A stretch of 64,000 nucleotides of DNA from Paenibacillus sp. E222 (GCF_013401555.1 NZ_CP058552.1:3472001-3536000); one strand, 5' to 3'. Counted from the stretch's first letter, positions 16,529 to 24,636 are shown. A program made the numbers and translations. The notes: generated by a model from the sequence alone, not told the origin.

Positions 16529-16904
16529 GTTCGGATATAACCCTGCGCCTAAACCAAAATTTAAGCGCCGTAAGCCCACTCAGGGCCAACACACGGCCAT
16601 TACGGTCAAAGTGGATAAGGAAGTATACAGACGTTCCAGTGAGGCGGGATACACGAAATGTGAGCGTTGTGGTTGCAGTGTACCGCGTTACCGTTTTGAA
16701 CGTGCGCACATGATTAATGCAAGCCAGTACGGTACGGGACGTTCACCGTGGAACATCGTCGTCCTATGTGGTCCGAAAACGGCCACGGGAACTTGCCATA
16801 ACTGGGTGGATGAAACCGCCGATGGTCGGGCGTGGAAAGTGGACAAGCAGGCAGAGCTTTACATTTATTACACAGTCGGAGACGGCAAGCAATTTTGGAA
16901 GTAG
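16521..16904 (+). CDS. HNH-like zinc protein
   Basis: 127 residues: basic N-terminus (KPKFKRRKPTQGQH), then CERCGCSV, ERAHMINASQYGTG, NIVVLCG and TCHNWVDE. The C-x2-C, A-H-(M/I), N and C/H pattern fits a small HNH-type fold. Catalysis is not certain. HNH proteins near replication genes act in recombination or packaging. Confidence 0.6.
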   Translation: MAEFGYNPAPKPKFKRRKPTQGQHTAITVKVDKEVYRRSSEAGYTKCERCGCSVPRYRFERAHMINASQYGTGRSPWNIVVLCGPKTATGTCHNWVDETADGRAWKVDKQAELYIYYTVGDGKQFWK

Positions 16905-16913
16905 GACATGCAT

Positions 16914-16973
16914 AGGATGTCCGCAAGATGTCCAACGGACATCCACTGGACAGTGTGCGGATGTCCTGCCCAT
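16914..16973 (+). repeat. clustered GATGTCC repeats upstream of the initiator gene
   Basis: In 60 bases there are four copies of GATGTCC or its complement: GGATGTCCGCA, AGATGTCCAAC, CGGACATCC and CGGATGTCC. The middle pair makes the palindrome GATGTCC AAC GGACATC. GTCCAACGGACATCCA recurs inside the initiator gene at about 17406-17421. Candidate origin iterons or operator. Confidence 0.5.
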
Positions 16974-17002
16974 GTCGGATTGAAGGCGGTGGAAAATTAA
17001 AA

Positions 17003-18085
17003 ATGTTATGGATAAAAAGCTACGTAGCGACAGACAGAGACCCCAAAACAGGCAAGTTTTGCCGCCGTACAGGTATGGATAGACCGACTGCGGTGGGGTC
17101 ATTACACATGTTTTGGTGGTGGGCCGTTGACTGGGCACCAGATGGTAACATCAGCGAAATTGAAGCTGAAGACATTGCCGATGCAATGCATTTTAAAGGC
17201 GATCCAAGTGACCTTGTATCTGCTCTATTCTACGCCGGGTATATTGAGGAAACCGAGGAGGGACGCGGGATTGTTAACTGGATGGAGATAGGCGGGAAGC
17301 TTATTCAGAACCGTGAAAAAGACGCTGCGCGGAAGGCTGACAAGCGCGAAGAGGAAAAAAAAGCAAAAGCTTCTTCGCCTCCTGTCCAAAAGAAGTCCGA
17401 CGGAAGTCCAACGGACATCCAACAGAAATCCGGTGCAGAGATAGAGAAAGAGATAGAGATTAAGAAAGATATAAAAGATAAAGATATACCCCCAGATCAA
17501 GAAAAAGAGCCAAACCAAGATCAAGATCAAAACCCGAAACCCGAACAGTCCGACAACAGCTCGGCAGCGCCGGATTCGCAAACTGGCAAAACCCCGAAAA
17601 AAGGTTCCAAAAAAAAGGAAAAACGGGTGTACGAAGAAGACAGCACGTTTCTGAAAATGGCGAACTATCTGAAAGAAAAAATTGATGGATTCGCGGAAGC
17701 AGAAGGTGTTTTGCACTTGACGAAACGCTCGAACATGCAGACATGGGCGGATGATTTCCGGCTGTTGGTCGAAGTTGACGGCCAGGAAGACAAGAATCTC
17801 ATTCGTGATGTGATGGACTGGCTACCGAAAAGCGTGTTTTGGCGGAAAAATGTCCTATCTGGCAGTAAATTCAGGGAAAAGTTCGGTACTTTGGTTTTGG
17901 AGATGCGTTCGGATAAGGCAAAAGGCGGAAAGGGTTCCGGCGGCGCGGGCGGCAAAAGCGGAAAAACACCGATTCCTATCGTTCAAAGTGATACAAACCC
18001 TAATTCTGGACCAAGTGATGAAGAGTTTGAGGCACTGATGCGAGCTGCGGAGGCAAATCAGGCGGCAAAGGCGGGTGAACGCTGA
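17003..18085 (+). CDS. DnaD-like replication initiator/organiser
   Basis: 360 residues from ATG 17003; the frame is open from 16928 but the earlier stretch is repeat DNA. The N-terminal 100 residues form a winged-helix replisome-organiser domain (MLWIKSYV... MDRPTAVGSLHMFWWWAVDWAPDG... FYAGYIEE... IVNWMEIGG). A long low-complexity K/E/D/Q/P linker follows, then a helical C-terminal domain (residues about 215-300: FLKMANYLKEKIDGF...). It should recruit host helicase to the phage origin. The Gly/Ser-rich tail (KGGKGSGGAGGKSG) is unusual. It overlaps the next start by one base. Confidence 0.75.
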   Translation: MLWIKSYVATDRDPKTGKFCRRTGMDRPTAVGSLHMFWWWAVDWAPDGNISEIEAEDIADAMHFKGDPSDLVSALFYAGYIEETEEGRGIVNWMEIGGKLIQNREKDAARKADKREEEKKAKASSPPVQKKSDGSPTDIQQKSGAEIEKEIEIKKDIKDKDIPPDQEKEPNQDQDQNPKPEQSDNSSAAPDSQTGKTPKKGSKKKEKRVYEEDSTFLKMANYLKEKIDGFAEAEGVLHLTKRSNMQTWADDFRLLVEVDGQEDKNLIRDVMDWLPKSVFWRKNVLSGSKFREKFGTLVLEMRSDKAKGGKGSGGAGGKSGKTPIPIVQSDTNPNSGPSDEEFEALMRAAEANQAAKAGER

Positions 18086-18942
18086 TGAATCACCGATGGT
18101 TGAACCGTCAGGAGGTTGCAAATTGCGGCATTCCCGTATTTGTTCCGAAAGAGGAAGAGATCAACGGTGAATGGGTTATGGGCGGACGCTGGAATTTGCC
18201 CCGGCCAATCGGTGACATTCTGCTACCGTATAGCCGTTGCGCGGCACTGGGTTCGCCTGTTCCGGATTTTGAAGAGCCTGCGGGGTATATCTACAACGGC
18301 AAGGCCAAGGATCAGTACCGATATGTTCCCTTGTTTTCAAGGGCCATGGAGGAATTGGACTTGGACAAGATAACCCCCCTTGAAAAGAGATCCATAGAGG
18401 TGCGGCAGACATACGCCGGTTATGGGTTGCGGCGGGTGATCAAGCCGGGGGCTGTGCTGATCTGTCTGAGCTGCGGCCAGGACATGACCAAATTTATTAA
18501 TTCACATCACACATGCCCGTACTGCGGATTGGGTGCGGAGCAGTTGACTATATCGCAACGGATCCAAGTTAATTACGAATTGAGAGGGGATACGAACGTG
18601 GAGCAAGCAATTGCAAAGTTGAAAGCTGAAATGGATGGAACCGGGACGAACGCCTATATCAAGTTGATTGGAGATTTCCTGATTAAACACATCCAGACGA
18701 ACCCTGATTCCGCTGAACAGGTGATAGCTGCTGATAAAACAATTGCCAAAAGTTTGTTTGCAATGCAGGCAGAAGCCAAGAAAAAGGCAGTTGGCGGCAT
18801 GGCTATGCTGACGGACGAAGAAGGTTACGCGGTTGTACTGAAGTATTTCAGCATAGAGGGTGAAGTCGTGGTCGAGAAACAAGAACCGGCAGCGAAACAA
18901 CCTGATCGTAAATTTGATGTGTCGCTTGACGAACTTTTGTGA
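18085..18942 (+). CDS. prophage protein with zinc ribbon and C-terminal PcfK-like domain
   Basis: 285 residues. Residues 1-120 are unrecognised; residues 127-150 hold a zinc ribbon (CLSCGQDMTKFINSHHTCPYCG); residues 185-265 (AYIKLIGDFLIKHIQTNPDSAE... DEEGYAVVLKYFSIEGE) resemble PcfK-like domains. A PcfJ gene follows 12 bases later, which supports the call because pcfJ and pcfK are often adjacent in conjugative elements and phages. Biochemical role unknown. Confidence 0.6.
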   Translation: MNHRWLNRQEVANCGIPVFVPKEEEINGEWVMGGRWNLPRPIGDILLPYSRCAALGSPVPDFEEPAGYIYNGKAKDQYRYVPLFSRAMEELDLDKITPLEKRSIEVRQTYAGYGLRRVIKPGAVLICLSCGQDMTKFINSHHTCPYCGLGAEQLTISQRIQVNYELRGDTNVEQAIAKLKAEMDGTGTNAYIKLIGDFLIKHIQTNPDSAEQVIAADKTIAKSLFAMQAEAKKKAVGGMAMLTDEEGYAVVLKYFSIEGEVVVEKQEPAAKQPDRKFDVSLDELL

Positions 18943-18954
18943 GGAGTGATGAAC

Positions 18955-20523
18955 ATGGAATACGAGAAATTTATAAGCCATTTTCCTGAAATGATCAGTA
19001 AAGCTCTTGTTAGTTATGTGACCGATACGGTTTTGACACAGAGTAGGTATCTATTCATTCGAACTTCAAAAGTTGCAAAAGGGATTCAATCGGCATATTG
19101 CACCCATTGTCAGAAGCAGCATTTTCCGGATATCAAGCTGAAGCACAAACAGGATGCAAAGGTAAAGTGTCCACACTGCAAATCTATGTGTGAGGTAAGG
19201 GCAGCGGGTTTGGGAAGAAGTCGTATGGTTGATAAGGCTGTTTTGGTCTGGTATGAAAAGTCAATCATAGACCCCCAAGCTATCACCGCTCGTGTTATTG
19301 ATGTGAGAAGAGACTACAGCGGGAGCTATCTGGATGTGAAAACAGAGTATTGTTCCTCGCATCAATATCTTTTTCTTCCAGGAAGCAGCACGTTCTTCAC
19401 ATATGGTAAGCAAGCGAAGTCAGTCCATTCAGCATTCGATAGATACTTTTCTGGCTACGGTAATTATCCGAAATTTATGTCAACTGCCAACATCCGGAGA
19501 GCCGTTAAAGGTACTCCGTTCCAGTATTCAACTTGGGAGACATATACAAAGTATAAAAACCACCGTTATGTTACTGACATGACAGAGTTTTTCGATATGG
19601 CTGCACGATATCCTTGTGTTGAGTACTTGACTAAATCAGGCTTCGATAATCTTGTATGGGCGAAACTCTACAAAGATGCTACCTATGGGGCTGTGAATTG
19701 GAGAGGAAAGAATCTTCAAAAGGTTCTGCGTTTGGATAAGGCAGAATTGAAGGAGCTTCGTCAGAGCGGCCTTCGTTTGACGGCCTTACAGTTGAGATTT
19801 TACCAACGTTTCAGATCAAAGGGGTTACCTGTCAGTTTAGAGGACGCGAAGCTTCTCGGAGATTTACATGTTGGACAGGAGAATTATCTATACAAAACCG
19901 CCTGCGAGTTTGCACCTGAAGCTACTGTTCTTAAATATCTTCTAAAGCAGTTGCAAAAGGAACATTATACTTCTGAATACCGAGGATTATATAGCGTTCT
20001 GAATGACTGGAGAGATTACCGGGGCCAGTGTGAACAGTTAGGAATGAGTTTGAAAGAGGATCGTTATCTCTTACCTAATGACCTTCATAGGGAACATGCG
20101 AAGCTCACCAAGAGAATTAGGATTAAACGAGACGAGGAAGTTGATCGTCAAATCAAATCAAGGTTGGCCAAATTGAAAAAATACGAGTTTCATCACAATG
20201 GTCTCCTAATCCGCGCAGCTGAATCATCGGAAGAATTGTTTGAAGAAGGTAAGGCGCTTAAACATTGTGTAGGGGGATACGCAAATAGATATGCTGCAGG
20301 TGAAATGTTATTGCTAGTGATCAGACGGGCCAGCGATCCGGATAAGCCATTTTACACGATGGAAGTTAGAGAACATAAAGTCATGCAGTGTAGAGGGTTG
20401 AACAATAAGTCTATGACCACCGAAGTTAATGAATTTGTTGATCAATTCATAGCTAAGAAGCTTTTAAATAAAAAGCGCACTCGCGTTGAAGTTACACAAT
20501 TACATGAGGGGGTAGCAGTATGA
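18955..20523 (+). CDS. PcfJ-like protein
   Basis: 522 residues from ATG 18955, placed 8 bases after GAGGAG. N-terminal zinc ribbon (CTHCQKQHF...KCPHCKSMC), a long helical middle, and the PcfJ signature near residues 435-490: EEGKALKHCVGGYANRYAAG, then FYTMEVREHKVMQCRGLNN. The conserved H-C-V-G-x-Y core suggests an enzyme, but no activity is established. Codon use is more AT-rich than its neighbours. Overlaps the DUF3102 start by 4 bases. Confidence 0.8.
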   Translation: MEYEKFISHFPEMISKALVSYVTDTVLTQSRYLFIRTSKVAKGIQSAYCTHCQKQHFPDIKLKHKQDAKVKCPHCKSMCEVRAAGLGRSRMVDKAVLVWYEKSIIDPQAITARVIDVRRDYSGSYLDVKTEYCSSHQYLFLPGSSTFFTYGKQAKSVHSAFDRYFSGYGNYPKFMSTANIRRAVKGTPFQYSTWETYTKYKNHRYVTDMTEFFDMAARYPCVEYLTKSGFDNLVWAKLYKDATYGAVNWRGKNLQKVLRLDKAELKELRQSGLRLTALQLRFYQRFRSKGLPVSLEDAKLLGDLHVGQENYLYKTACEFAPEATVLKYLLKQLQKEHYTSEYRGLYSVLNDWRDYRGQCEQLGMSLKEDRYLLPNDLHREHAKLTKRIRIKRDEEVDRQIKSRLAKLKKYEFHHNGLLIRAAESSEELFEEGKALKHCVGGYANRYAAGEMLLLVIRRASDPDKPFYTMEVREHKVMQCRGLNNKSMTTEVNEFVDQFIAKKLLNKKRTRVEVTQLHEGVAV

Positions 20524-21470
20524 GCCAATTAGCCATCCGCACTATCGAGACAATCGCCATTGAGATTAACAGCATTAAGGACCACACCAAACAGATTATG
20601 CTTCACAGCTCCATTGAGATTGGGAGAAGACTCACTGAGGCAAAAGAGATGATGCAGCACGGTGAGTGGATGAACTGGTTGGCTGATTCTGTTGATTACA
20701 AACAGTCTACGGCCAACAACCTGATGAAGATTTTTAAGGAATACGGATCCGATCAGCTTTCTTTGTTTGGGGATAACGCAAACTCTCAAGCGCTTGGAAA
20801 TTTGAATTACACTCAGGCAATTGCATTATTGGGAATTCCGGCTGATGAACGCGAGGAGTTTGTTCAGGAGAATGATGTAGACAGCATGTCCACTCGTCAA
20901 TTAGCCGAAGCAGTGAAAGCCCGTAAAGAGGCAGAGAAGGCCCAGAAGGCAGCAGAGAAAGAATTGAAAAAAGCTCAAGAGGCAATGGAGAAGGAACGAA
21001 AGGTACGGGAGAAGCTAGAGATTCAGCAGGCGGACCATGCTCAGATCGTTGAAAACCTGAAAGCAAAAGCGGAAGCTGCTGCAGCTAAGGCAGAAGCTGG
21101 TGAGGATGATGGACAAGCTGCTGCGCTCCAAGAAGCTCTTGAGGAAGCGAAACAGCAACATGCTGCATCATTGGCACAGATTAAGCAGCTCGAACAGGAG
21201 CTGAAAGCTAAGCCTATTGATGTTCCTGCGATTGTTGAGAAGGTTCCGGCAGAGATCGAGTCTGAATTGGCTGAACTCCGGAAGAAGGTTGCCCAGGGTA
21301 CGGGGGAAGAGGCTGCTATATTCAAAACAAGCTTCAAGACTCTTGGGGATGCATTCGATAATTTGTTGAATGCACTTGATGTAGTTCAGAAAACAGATGC
21401 AGACATGCATGAGAAGTACAAGGGTGCTGTTAAGAAGCTAATAGCAAGAATGGATGAACAATTGGCCTGA
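20520..21470 (+). CDS. DUF3102 family prophage protein
   Basis: 316 residues. Residues 10-130 match DUF3102 (IEINSIKDHTKQIMLHSSIEIGRRLTEAKEMMQHGEWMNWL, STANNLMKIFKEYGSDQLS). A long Ala/Glu/Lys coiled coil spans 130-235. The C-terminal part (AAIFKTSFKTLGDAFDNLLNAL) is helical. Found in phages and ICEs; thought to bind DNA, but not shown. Confidence 0.8.
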   Translation: MSQLAIRTIETIAIEINSIKDHTKQIMLHSSIEIGRRLTEAKEMMQHGEWMNWLADSVDYKQSTANNLMKIFKEYGSDQLSLFGDNANSQALGNLNYTQAIALLGIPADEREEFVQENDVDSMSTRQLAEAVKARKEAEKAQKAAEKELKKAQEAMEKERKVREKLEIQQADHAQIVENLKAKAEAAAAKAEAGEDDGQAAALQEALEEAKQQHAASLAQIKQLEQELKAKPIDVPAIVEKVPAEIESELAELRKKVAQGTGEEAAIFKTSFKTLGDAFDNLLNALDVVQKTDADMHEKYKGAVKKLIARMDEQLA

Positions 21471-21494
21471 AAGGACCCATCCTCCGCTGAGGTA

Positions 21495-21755
21495 GTGAAG
21501 ATAGAACGGGCATTAATCCCCTTGATCAGATCAGGATGTGAGGTAGAGCGGATCAAACTTGTTGTCTCTGTTGAAACAGACATTGCACATCACAGGGAGA
21601 TCCGAACAGCCTGCGGGATGCTGAGGGTGGCCCCTGACGTTTTCGTACCCAAAGGGGTGTCATATCTGATAGAGGAATCATGGAGGCGTACACGTGGGTT
21701 TGCGTGGGTCTCTCGAAATACTAAACCATTGCCTACCGAATCATATAAGGGGTGA
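21495..21755 (+). CDS. hypothetical prophage protein, 86 aa
   Basis: GTG start with GAGG two bases upstream, so initiation is poorly supported. Basic protein (KIERALIPLIRSGCEVERIKLVVSVETDIAHH...). Its stop overlaps the frame of the next gene by a few bases, in keeping with the compact operon. Confidence 0.5.
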   Translation: MKIERALIPLIRSGCEVERIKLVVSVETDIAHHREIRTACGMLRVAPDVFVPKGVSYLIEESWRRTRGFAWVSRNTKPLPTESYKG

Positions 21756-21760
21756 TATAC

Positions 21761-22060
21761 ATGATCAAAGCAATAGCATTCAAGGCGAAGGGCAAGGCAG
21801 GACGGTACCTGTGTGACGGTATGGATTGCGGTGATTGGTCTGATGTGGATCTGGATACAGAAGTCTTGTCTGATGCCATGATGATCATCCGTCCGGATCT
21901 TGCTGAGCCAGGGGAGCAGGACATTGAGGACTTCTTTAGTTTAATCACTCACTTGCCACTCAATAACGATGTCCAGTCAATCAAGGATAATTACGAGCCG
22001 GTATCTGTGATACTGACACAAGCTGAGTTGAATAAAGTTAGAGCACGGAATGAATGGTGA
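21761..22060 (+). CDS. hypothetical prophage protein, 99 aa
   Basis: ATG at 21761 follows AAGGGGTG. Basic N-terminus (MIKAIAFKAKGKAGRYLCDG), then acidic. Two Cys (CDGMDCGDW) may bind metal or be structural. No family recognised. Confidence 0.6.
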   Translation: MIKAIAFKAKGKAGRYLCDGMDCGDWSDVDLDTEVLSDAMMIIRPDLAEPGEQDIEDFFSLITHLPLNNDVQSIKDNYEPVSVILTQAELNKVRARNEW

Positions 22061-22069
22061 GGTGCTGTT

Positions 22070-22237
22070 ATGCCTACAGAGTTTGAATTGGGGGATACAG
22101 TAGAATGCCCGGTATGTTGCCGGGTGTTCACCATAACCCGCATCGATGACGAAGAGCTGGATGACTCGGATTTGTATTTTGAACATGTAACAATGTGTGA
22201 TGGAGGGGAACACCATGGCGAGAATCAGATATTTTAA
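22070..22237 (+). CDS. small zinc-finger-like protein, 55 aa
   Basis: ATG 22070 with GAGGTG just upstream. Sequence MPTEFELGDTVECPVCCRVF, an acidic middle and CDGGEHHGE. The C-x2-C plus C/H ending suggests one zinc site. Overlaps the next gene by 23 bases in another frame. Confidence 0.55.
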   Translation: MPTEFELGDTVECPVCCRVFTITRIDDEELDDSDLYFEHVTMCDGGEHHGENQIF

Positions 22238-22403
22238 AAGTGAGTTGGCGGGGGAACTGGTTGAGCTGTTCGAAAGCAGCCATCCAGCCCGAGCTATTGC
22301 CGACATATCGGAAAAGAAGCGCATCCGTCCGAAAGCAATCATATCTCAGATTCCCGAGAACGTGTACAGGGAATTGAAGAAGTCTGAGGCGGTGGCAAAA
22401 TGA
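22215..22403 (+). CDS. hypothetical prophage protein, 62 aa
   Basis: ATG 22215 after GGAGGGG. Basic helical protein (FKSELAGELVELFESSHPAR, KKRIRPKAIISQIPENVYREL). Its stop overlaps the next ATG (ATGA). Confidence 0.6.
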   Translation: MARIRYFKSELAGELVELFESSHPARAIADISEKKRIRPKAIISQIPENVYRELKKSEAVAK

Positions 22404-22747
22404 CCCAACCGACATTAGAAGCCGCACAGGCTAAAATAGACGGTCTGGCGAGGGAGTACTTCAGTGATTCAGACTATGAACTGTTTTGCGCGGTTCTCCT
22501 ACAACTTGATAAGTACAAAGCACTGGCCGACAGCAACAGAGAGGCTATGTTTATTCAAGACAAGGAGTTTTCCCAACATGCGGAGATCCAGCAAGCAGAA
22601 ATAGACTCACTTCGCCGTAGTGTTGATTACTGGCAGAGGAAATGCACTCTATTGTTTGTTGAGAATGATCGGCTAGTAAAAGAATCGGAGGAAGGTGCAG
22701 AGCATGGAGGCGGTAATACAAATGGAGCTGTTTCCAAATGCAAGTGA
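22400..22747 (+). CDS. hypothetical coiled-coil prophage protein, 115 aa
   Basis: Starts in an ATGA overlap with the previous stop. Helical (EAAQAKIDGLAREYFSDSDYELFCAVLLQLDKYKAL; QAEIDSLRRSVDYWQRKCTLLFVENDRLVKE). No family recognised. Confidence 0.6.
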   Translation: MTQPTLEAAQAKIDGLAREYFSDSDYELFCAVLLQLDKYKALADSNREAMFIQDKEFSQHAEIQQAEIDSLRRSVDYWQRKCTLLFVENDRLVKESEEGAEHGGGNTNGAVSKCK

Positions 22748-23078
22748 GCAAGATATCTTAATGGCTAAAAGATTACTTCAGAGATTTACTCGAATGAAGA
22801 GTATAATCCTGGAATTGGCTAAGAAAGATAATCTCACTGAAAAGGAAAATCAAGTGTTAATAGAGTATCGACAAAAGACTACATGTATTGAAATGGCTGT
22901 GAGTTTAATTGTTGACGATGCTGTACGTAGAGTGATGGAATTTCGATTCATTAGAGGAAACCCAAGATGGGGAACAATTAAAAGATTTAGCAGTGTGACA
23001 GATAGGTCTATAGATCGTCAAATTGTTAGAGGAATTGAGTCAGTTGCAGAGACTCTGAAAATAATTGGAGTGTTGTAA
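22704..23078 (+). CDS. ArpU/RinA-like late transcription regulator
   Basis: 124 residues from ATG 22704, about 10 bases after GAGGAAGG. The C-terminal half (DDAVRRVMEFRFIRGNPRWGTIKRFSSVTDRSIDRQIVRGIESVAETL) has the sigma-4-like HTH pattern of ArpU/RinA phage activators, which switch on the packaging and structural operon. Its place at the end of the early operon, just before packaging genes, fits. It is noticeably AT-rich. Confidence 0.6.
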   Translation: MEAVIQMELFPNASEQDILMAKRLLQRFTRMKSIILELAKKDNLTEKENQVLIEYRQKTTCIEMAVSLIVDDAVRRVMEFRFIRGNPRWGTIKRFSSVTDRSIDRQIVRGIESVAETLKIIGVL

Positions 23079-23098
23079 AAAACCTAAATTAAGTATTA

Positions 23099-23129
23099 AA
23101 AAAAGAGGATTGATCAGATCCTCTTTTTT
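23099..23129. terminator. bidirectional terminator
   Basis: AAAAAGAGGAT, loop, ATCCTCTTTTTT; shared by the regulator gene and the converging minus-strand gene at 23151. Confidence 0.85.
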
Positions 23130-23150
23130 CTTCCCAAAGCTATGAGATTG

Positions 23151-23291
23151 TTATAATTTCTTATGTAAGAAGTACAACAGCATCCAGCATAGCGAAGCCC
23201 ACACAAATCCTATTGTCGAGGCATAAAACCCCAACGCAAATAGTGCAAACTCCAGGCAGTTTTTGGTAGTATCTTTCCAACTACTTCTCAT
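23151..23291 (-). CDS. small membrane protein, 46 aa (antisense to the late operon)
   Basis: Minus-strand ATG at 23291 behind TAAGGAGG. One or two hydrophobic helices (CLEFALFALGFYASTIGFVWASLCWMLLYFL has two segments split by AST) with basic ends (MRSSWKDTTKN; HKKL). Small phage membrane proteins in this setting can be superinfection or toxin-like factors; nothing in the sequence decides. Confidence 0.6.
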   Translation of the reverse strand: MRSSWKDTTKNCLEFALFALGFYASTIGFVWASLCWMLLYFLHKKL

Positions 23292-23333
23292 AATAACTTC
23301 CTCCTTATTTTTACAAGGGCTCCCGCCCAGGTC

Positions 23334-23362
23334 TGGGGATAGGCTGTCAGCCCTCCCCAGAG
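23334..23362 (+). other. strong hairpin in the non-coding interval
   Basis: CTGGGG/CCCCAG enclosing GGCT/AGCC with a three-base loop; no T run follows, so it is not a simple terminator. Bases 23292-23635 hold no confident gene: only a 40-52 codon frame ending near 23627 without a clear start. Confidence 0.45.
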
Positions 23363-23635
23363 TTCAAAGGAAGTCGAATCGAAGTTTGGAACTATGATTA
23401 CCACGCAAGAACTAATGAGCCTTATGGGATAAAGTGTGAGATACCAATCAAGTCAAGTCACATAGAGAAGAGTTGGCGGTTTACCCTACCAAAAGTAAAC
23501 CCTTTATGGCGATTCTAAAGTTTGTTACTCAGGACAATCATGCGTTTGGTCAGCCAGTCGAACTGTTACCGAATTTTGAAAAGAAACGCTTGTTATTTTC
23601 ATATGAGAATCACCTACTTCCTTTCTAGAGAGAGC

Positions 23636-23664
23636 TTGATTGGTTTCACGCTCATAATTATATT
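23636..23664 (+). promoter_or_regulatory. promoter of the candidate non-coding RNA
   Basis: TTGATT, exactly 17 bp, TATATT; transcription would start near 23671. Confidence 0.55.
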
Positions 23665-23670
23665 ATTATC

Positions 23671-24051
23671 CAATATCCAAATCAAGGAATTTTAATGGCG
23701 AATTACCTCAATCGTGTCTGTAACGCGTCCGTAGTTCGTCGACACAATGTCTGTGGTTCAGACTTAGACTAGGCACATAGGGAAGGAAACTTCTTCCCCG
23801 GTGTGCCTGCCCGTTATCGCAGCGTACTCGGCTGCGCTGTGGGAAGGCGTTCCTTAGACGTGGATCGTCAAGGGTGCAGTGTGGGGATGGGGTTAGATTC
23901 CCCGCAGCCGCTCCATCCGGGCGGGATATAAATACGGATACTATTATGGCCTACAGGCAGCAGCTGGCGTTCGAGTCCCGGCAGGGCCAACTACGGTGTT
24001 TTCTTCATATCCTTTTTGAAAGCCATCCAACAGCGGGTGGCTTATTTTTTT
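23671..24051 (+). ncRNA. candidate structured prophage RNA (about 380 nt) with tRNA-like 3' domain
   Basis: Bounded by a good promoter and an intrinsic terminator, without a convincing gene. Hairpins: GTCTG/CAGAC (23749-23763), AGGCACA/TGTGCCT (23771-23808), TGTGGGGA/TTCCCCGCA (about 23880-23907). A tRNA-like end follows: stem TGGCCT/AGGGCCA (23947-23952, 23983-23989) enclosing a T-arm (GCTGGCG, loop TTCGAGT, CCCGGC). No D-arm or clear anticodon arm is seen, so it is not a normal tRNA. Large phage RNAs (GOLLD, ROOL) also lie near tRNAs; whether this belongs to a known class is unknown. Decayed tRNA cluster is the alternative. Confidence 0.45.
24021..24051 (+). terminator. terminator of the candidate ncRNA
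   Basis: AGCCATCC, loop AACAGC, GGGTGGCT, then TATTTTTTT. Confidence 0.8.
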
Positions 24052-24094
24052 GTGTAATCCCAAGCGCTTGTAAATATGAAGGGAGGGAATGAAG

Positions 24095-24265
24095 ATGCCG
24101 GAATATAAAGCGAGTGAGCTTATCGGTGCAACTGGTTCAGTTACTCGTAGGATTGATATTGTTGATGCTAAGCAAGCGGCAGACGGAACAATCCAAATTC
24201 GTGTCGAGGATAGCATGGGTAACGCCTACTGGACCGAACTGGACGGTGACATCTCCATTGATTAG
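24095..24265 (+). CDS. small prophage protein, 56 aa
   Basis: ATG 24095 is 6 bases after GGGAGGGA. Beta-rich sequence (SELIGATGSVTRRIDIVDAK, GTIQIRVEDSMGNAYWTELDG). First gene after the RNA terminator and start of the packaging-proximal operon. No family recognised. Confidence 0.6.
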   Translation: MPEYKASELIGATGSVTRRIDIVDAKQAADGTIQIRVEDSMGNAYWTELDGDISID

Positions 24266-24428
24266 AAGTCCACGATTCGTAGCAATCAAGGAACCGCCAA
24301 TACCGTACATATCTAAGTTGCAACCTGAGAGGTGCAGAGGTTGCGTCTGGGGTGAATGGGCGGGATCAGTTCAGATGTGCAAGTGGCCACGATGTCAGAA
24401 GGAGGTTCAGTATGACAAAGAATCGTAG
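24258..24428 (+). CDS. small zinc-finger-like protein, 56 aa
   Basis: TTG start overlapping the previous stop, with GGACGGTGA upstream. Contains CRGCVWG and CKWPRC, a C-x2-C...C-x4-C set typical of small phage zinc proteins. Start codon weak. Confidence 0.45.
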   Translation: MIRSPRFVAIKEPPIPYISKLQPERCRGCVWGEWAGSVQMCKWPRCQKEVQYDKES

Positions 24429-24636
24429 ATGGCTTACATGGTTAACGCCAAAAGGAGTGCGGTCATTAACTGCTGAGCGAGACGAGATACTGAACGTGAA
24501 GCTTCTGGCAGTAAGACAAGGGACGTTTTATGTGGAGGAGGAGCGTAAGCGGGAGGTCCGTTCATTGCTTAAACGTGTGCTGGTTCTTAACCAGATGCTC
24601 CATTATAACGGCAATAAAGCCACATCGAAGCATTGA
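24412..24636 (+). CDS. small basic prophage protein, 74 aa
   Basis: ATG 24412 behind AGAAGGAGG. Basic and helical (TKNRRWLTWLTPKGVRSL, EEERKREVRSLLKRVLVLNQML). Function unknown. Confidence 0.6.
   Translation: MTKNRRWLTWLTPKGVRSLTAERDEILNVKLLAVRQGTFYVEEERKREVRSLLKRVLVLNQMLHYNGNKATSKH

Noticed and set aside
23471..23627. Frame of up to 52 codons (PFMAILKFVTQDNHAFGQPV...)
   Set aside because: No clear start or ribosome site; could be a remnant but not supported as a gene.
23671..24051. tmRNA reading of the non-coding RNA
   Set aside because: Length is right and a T-arm is present, but the 5' end lacks the matching acceptor strand and no tag ending in AALAA-like codons is found.
23944..24216. 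Minus-strand frame ending GPAGTRTPAAACRP
   Set aside because: This pattern is the usual false translation of tRNA-like sequence; it supports the RNA reading instead.
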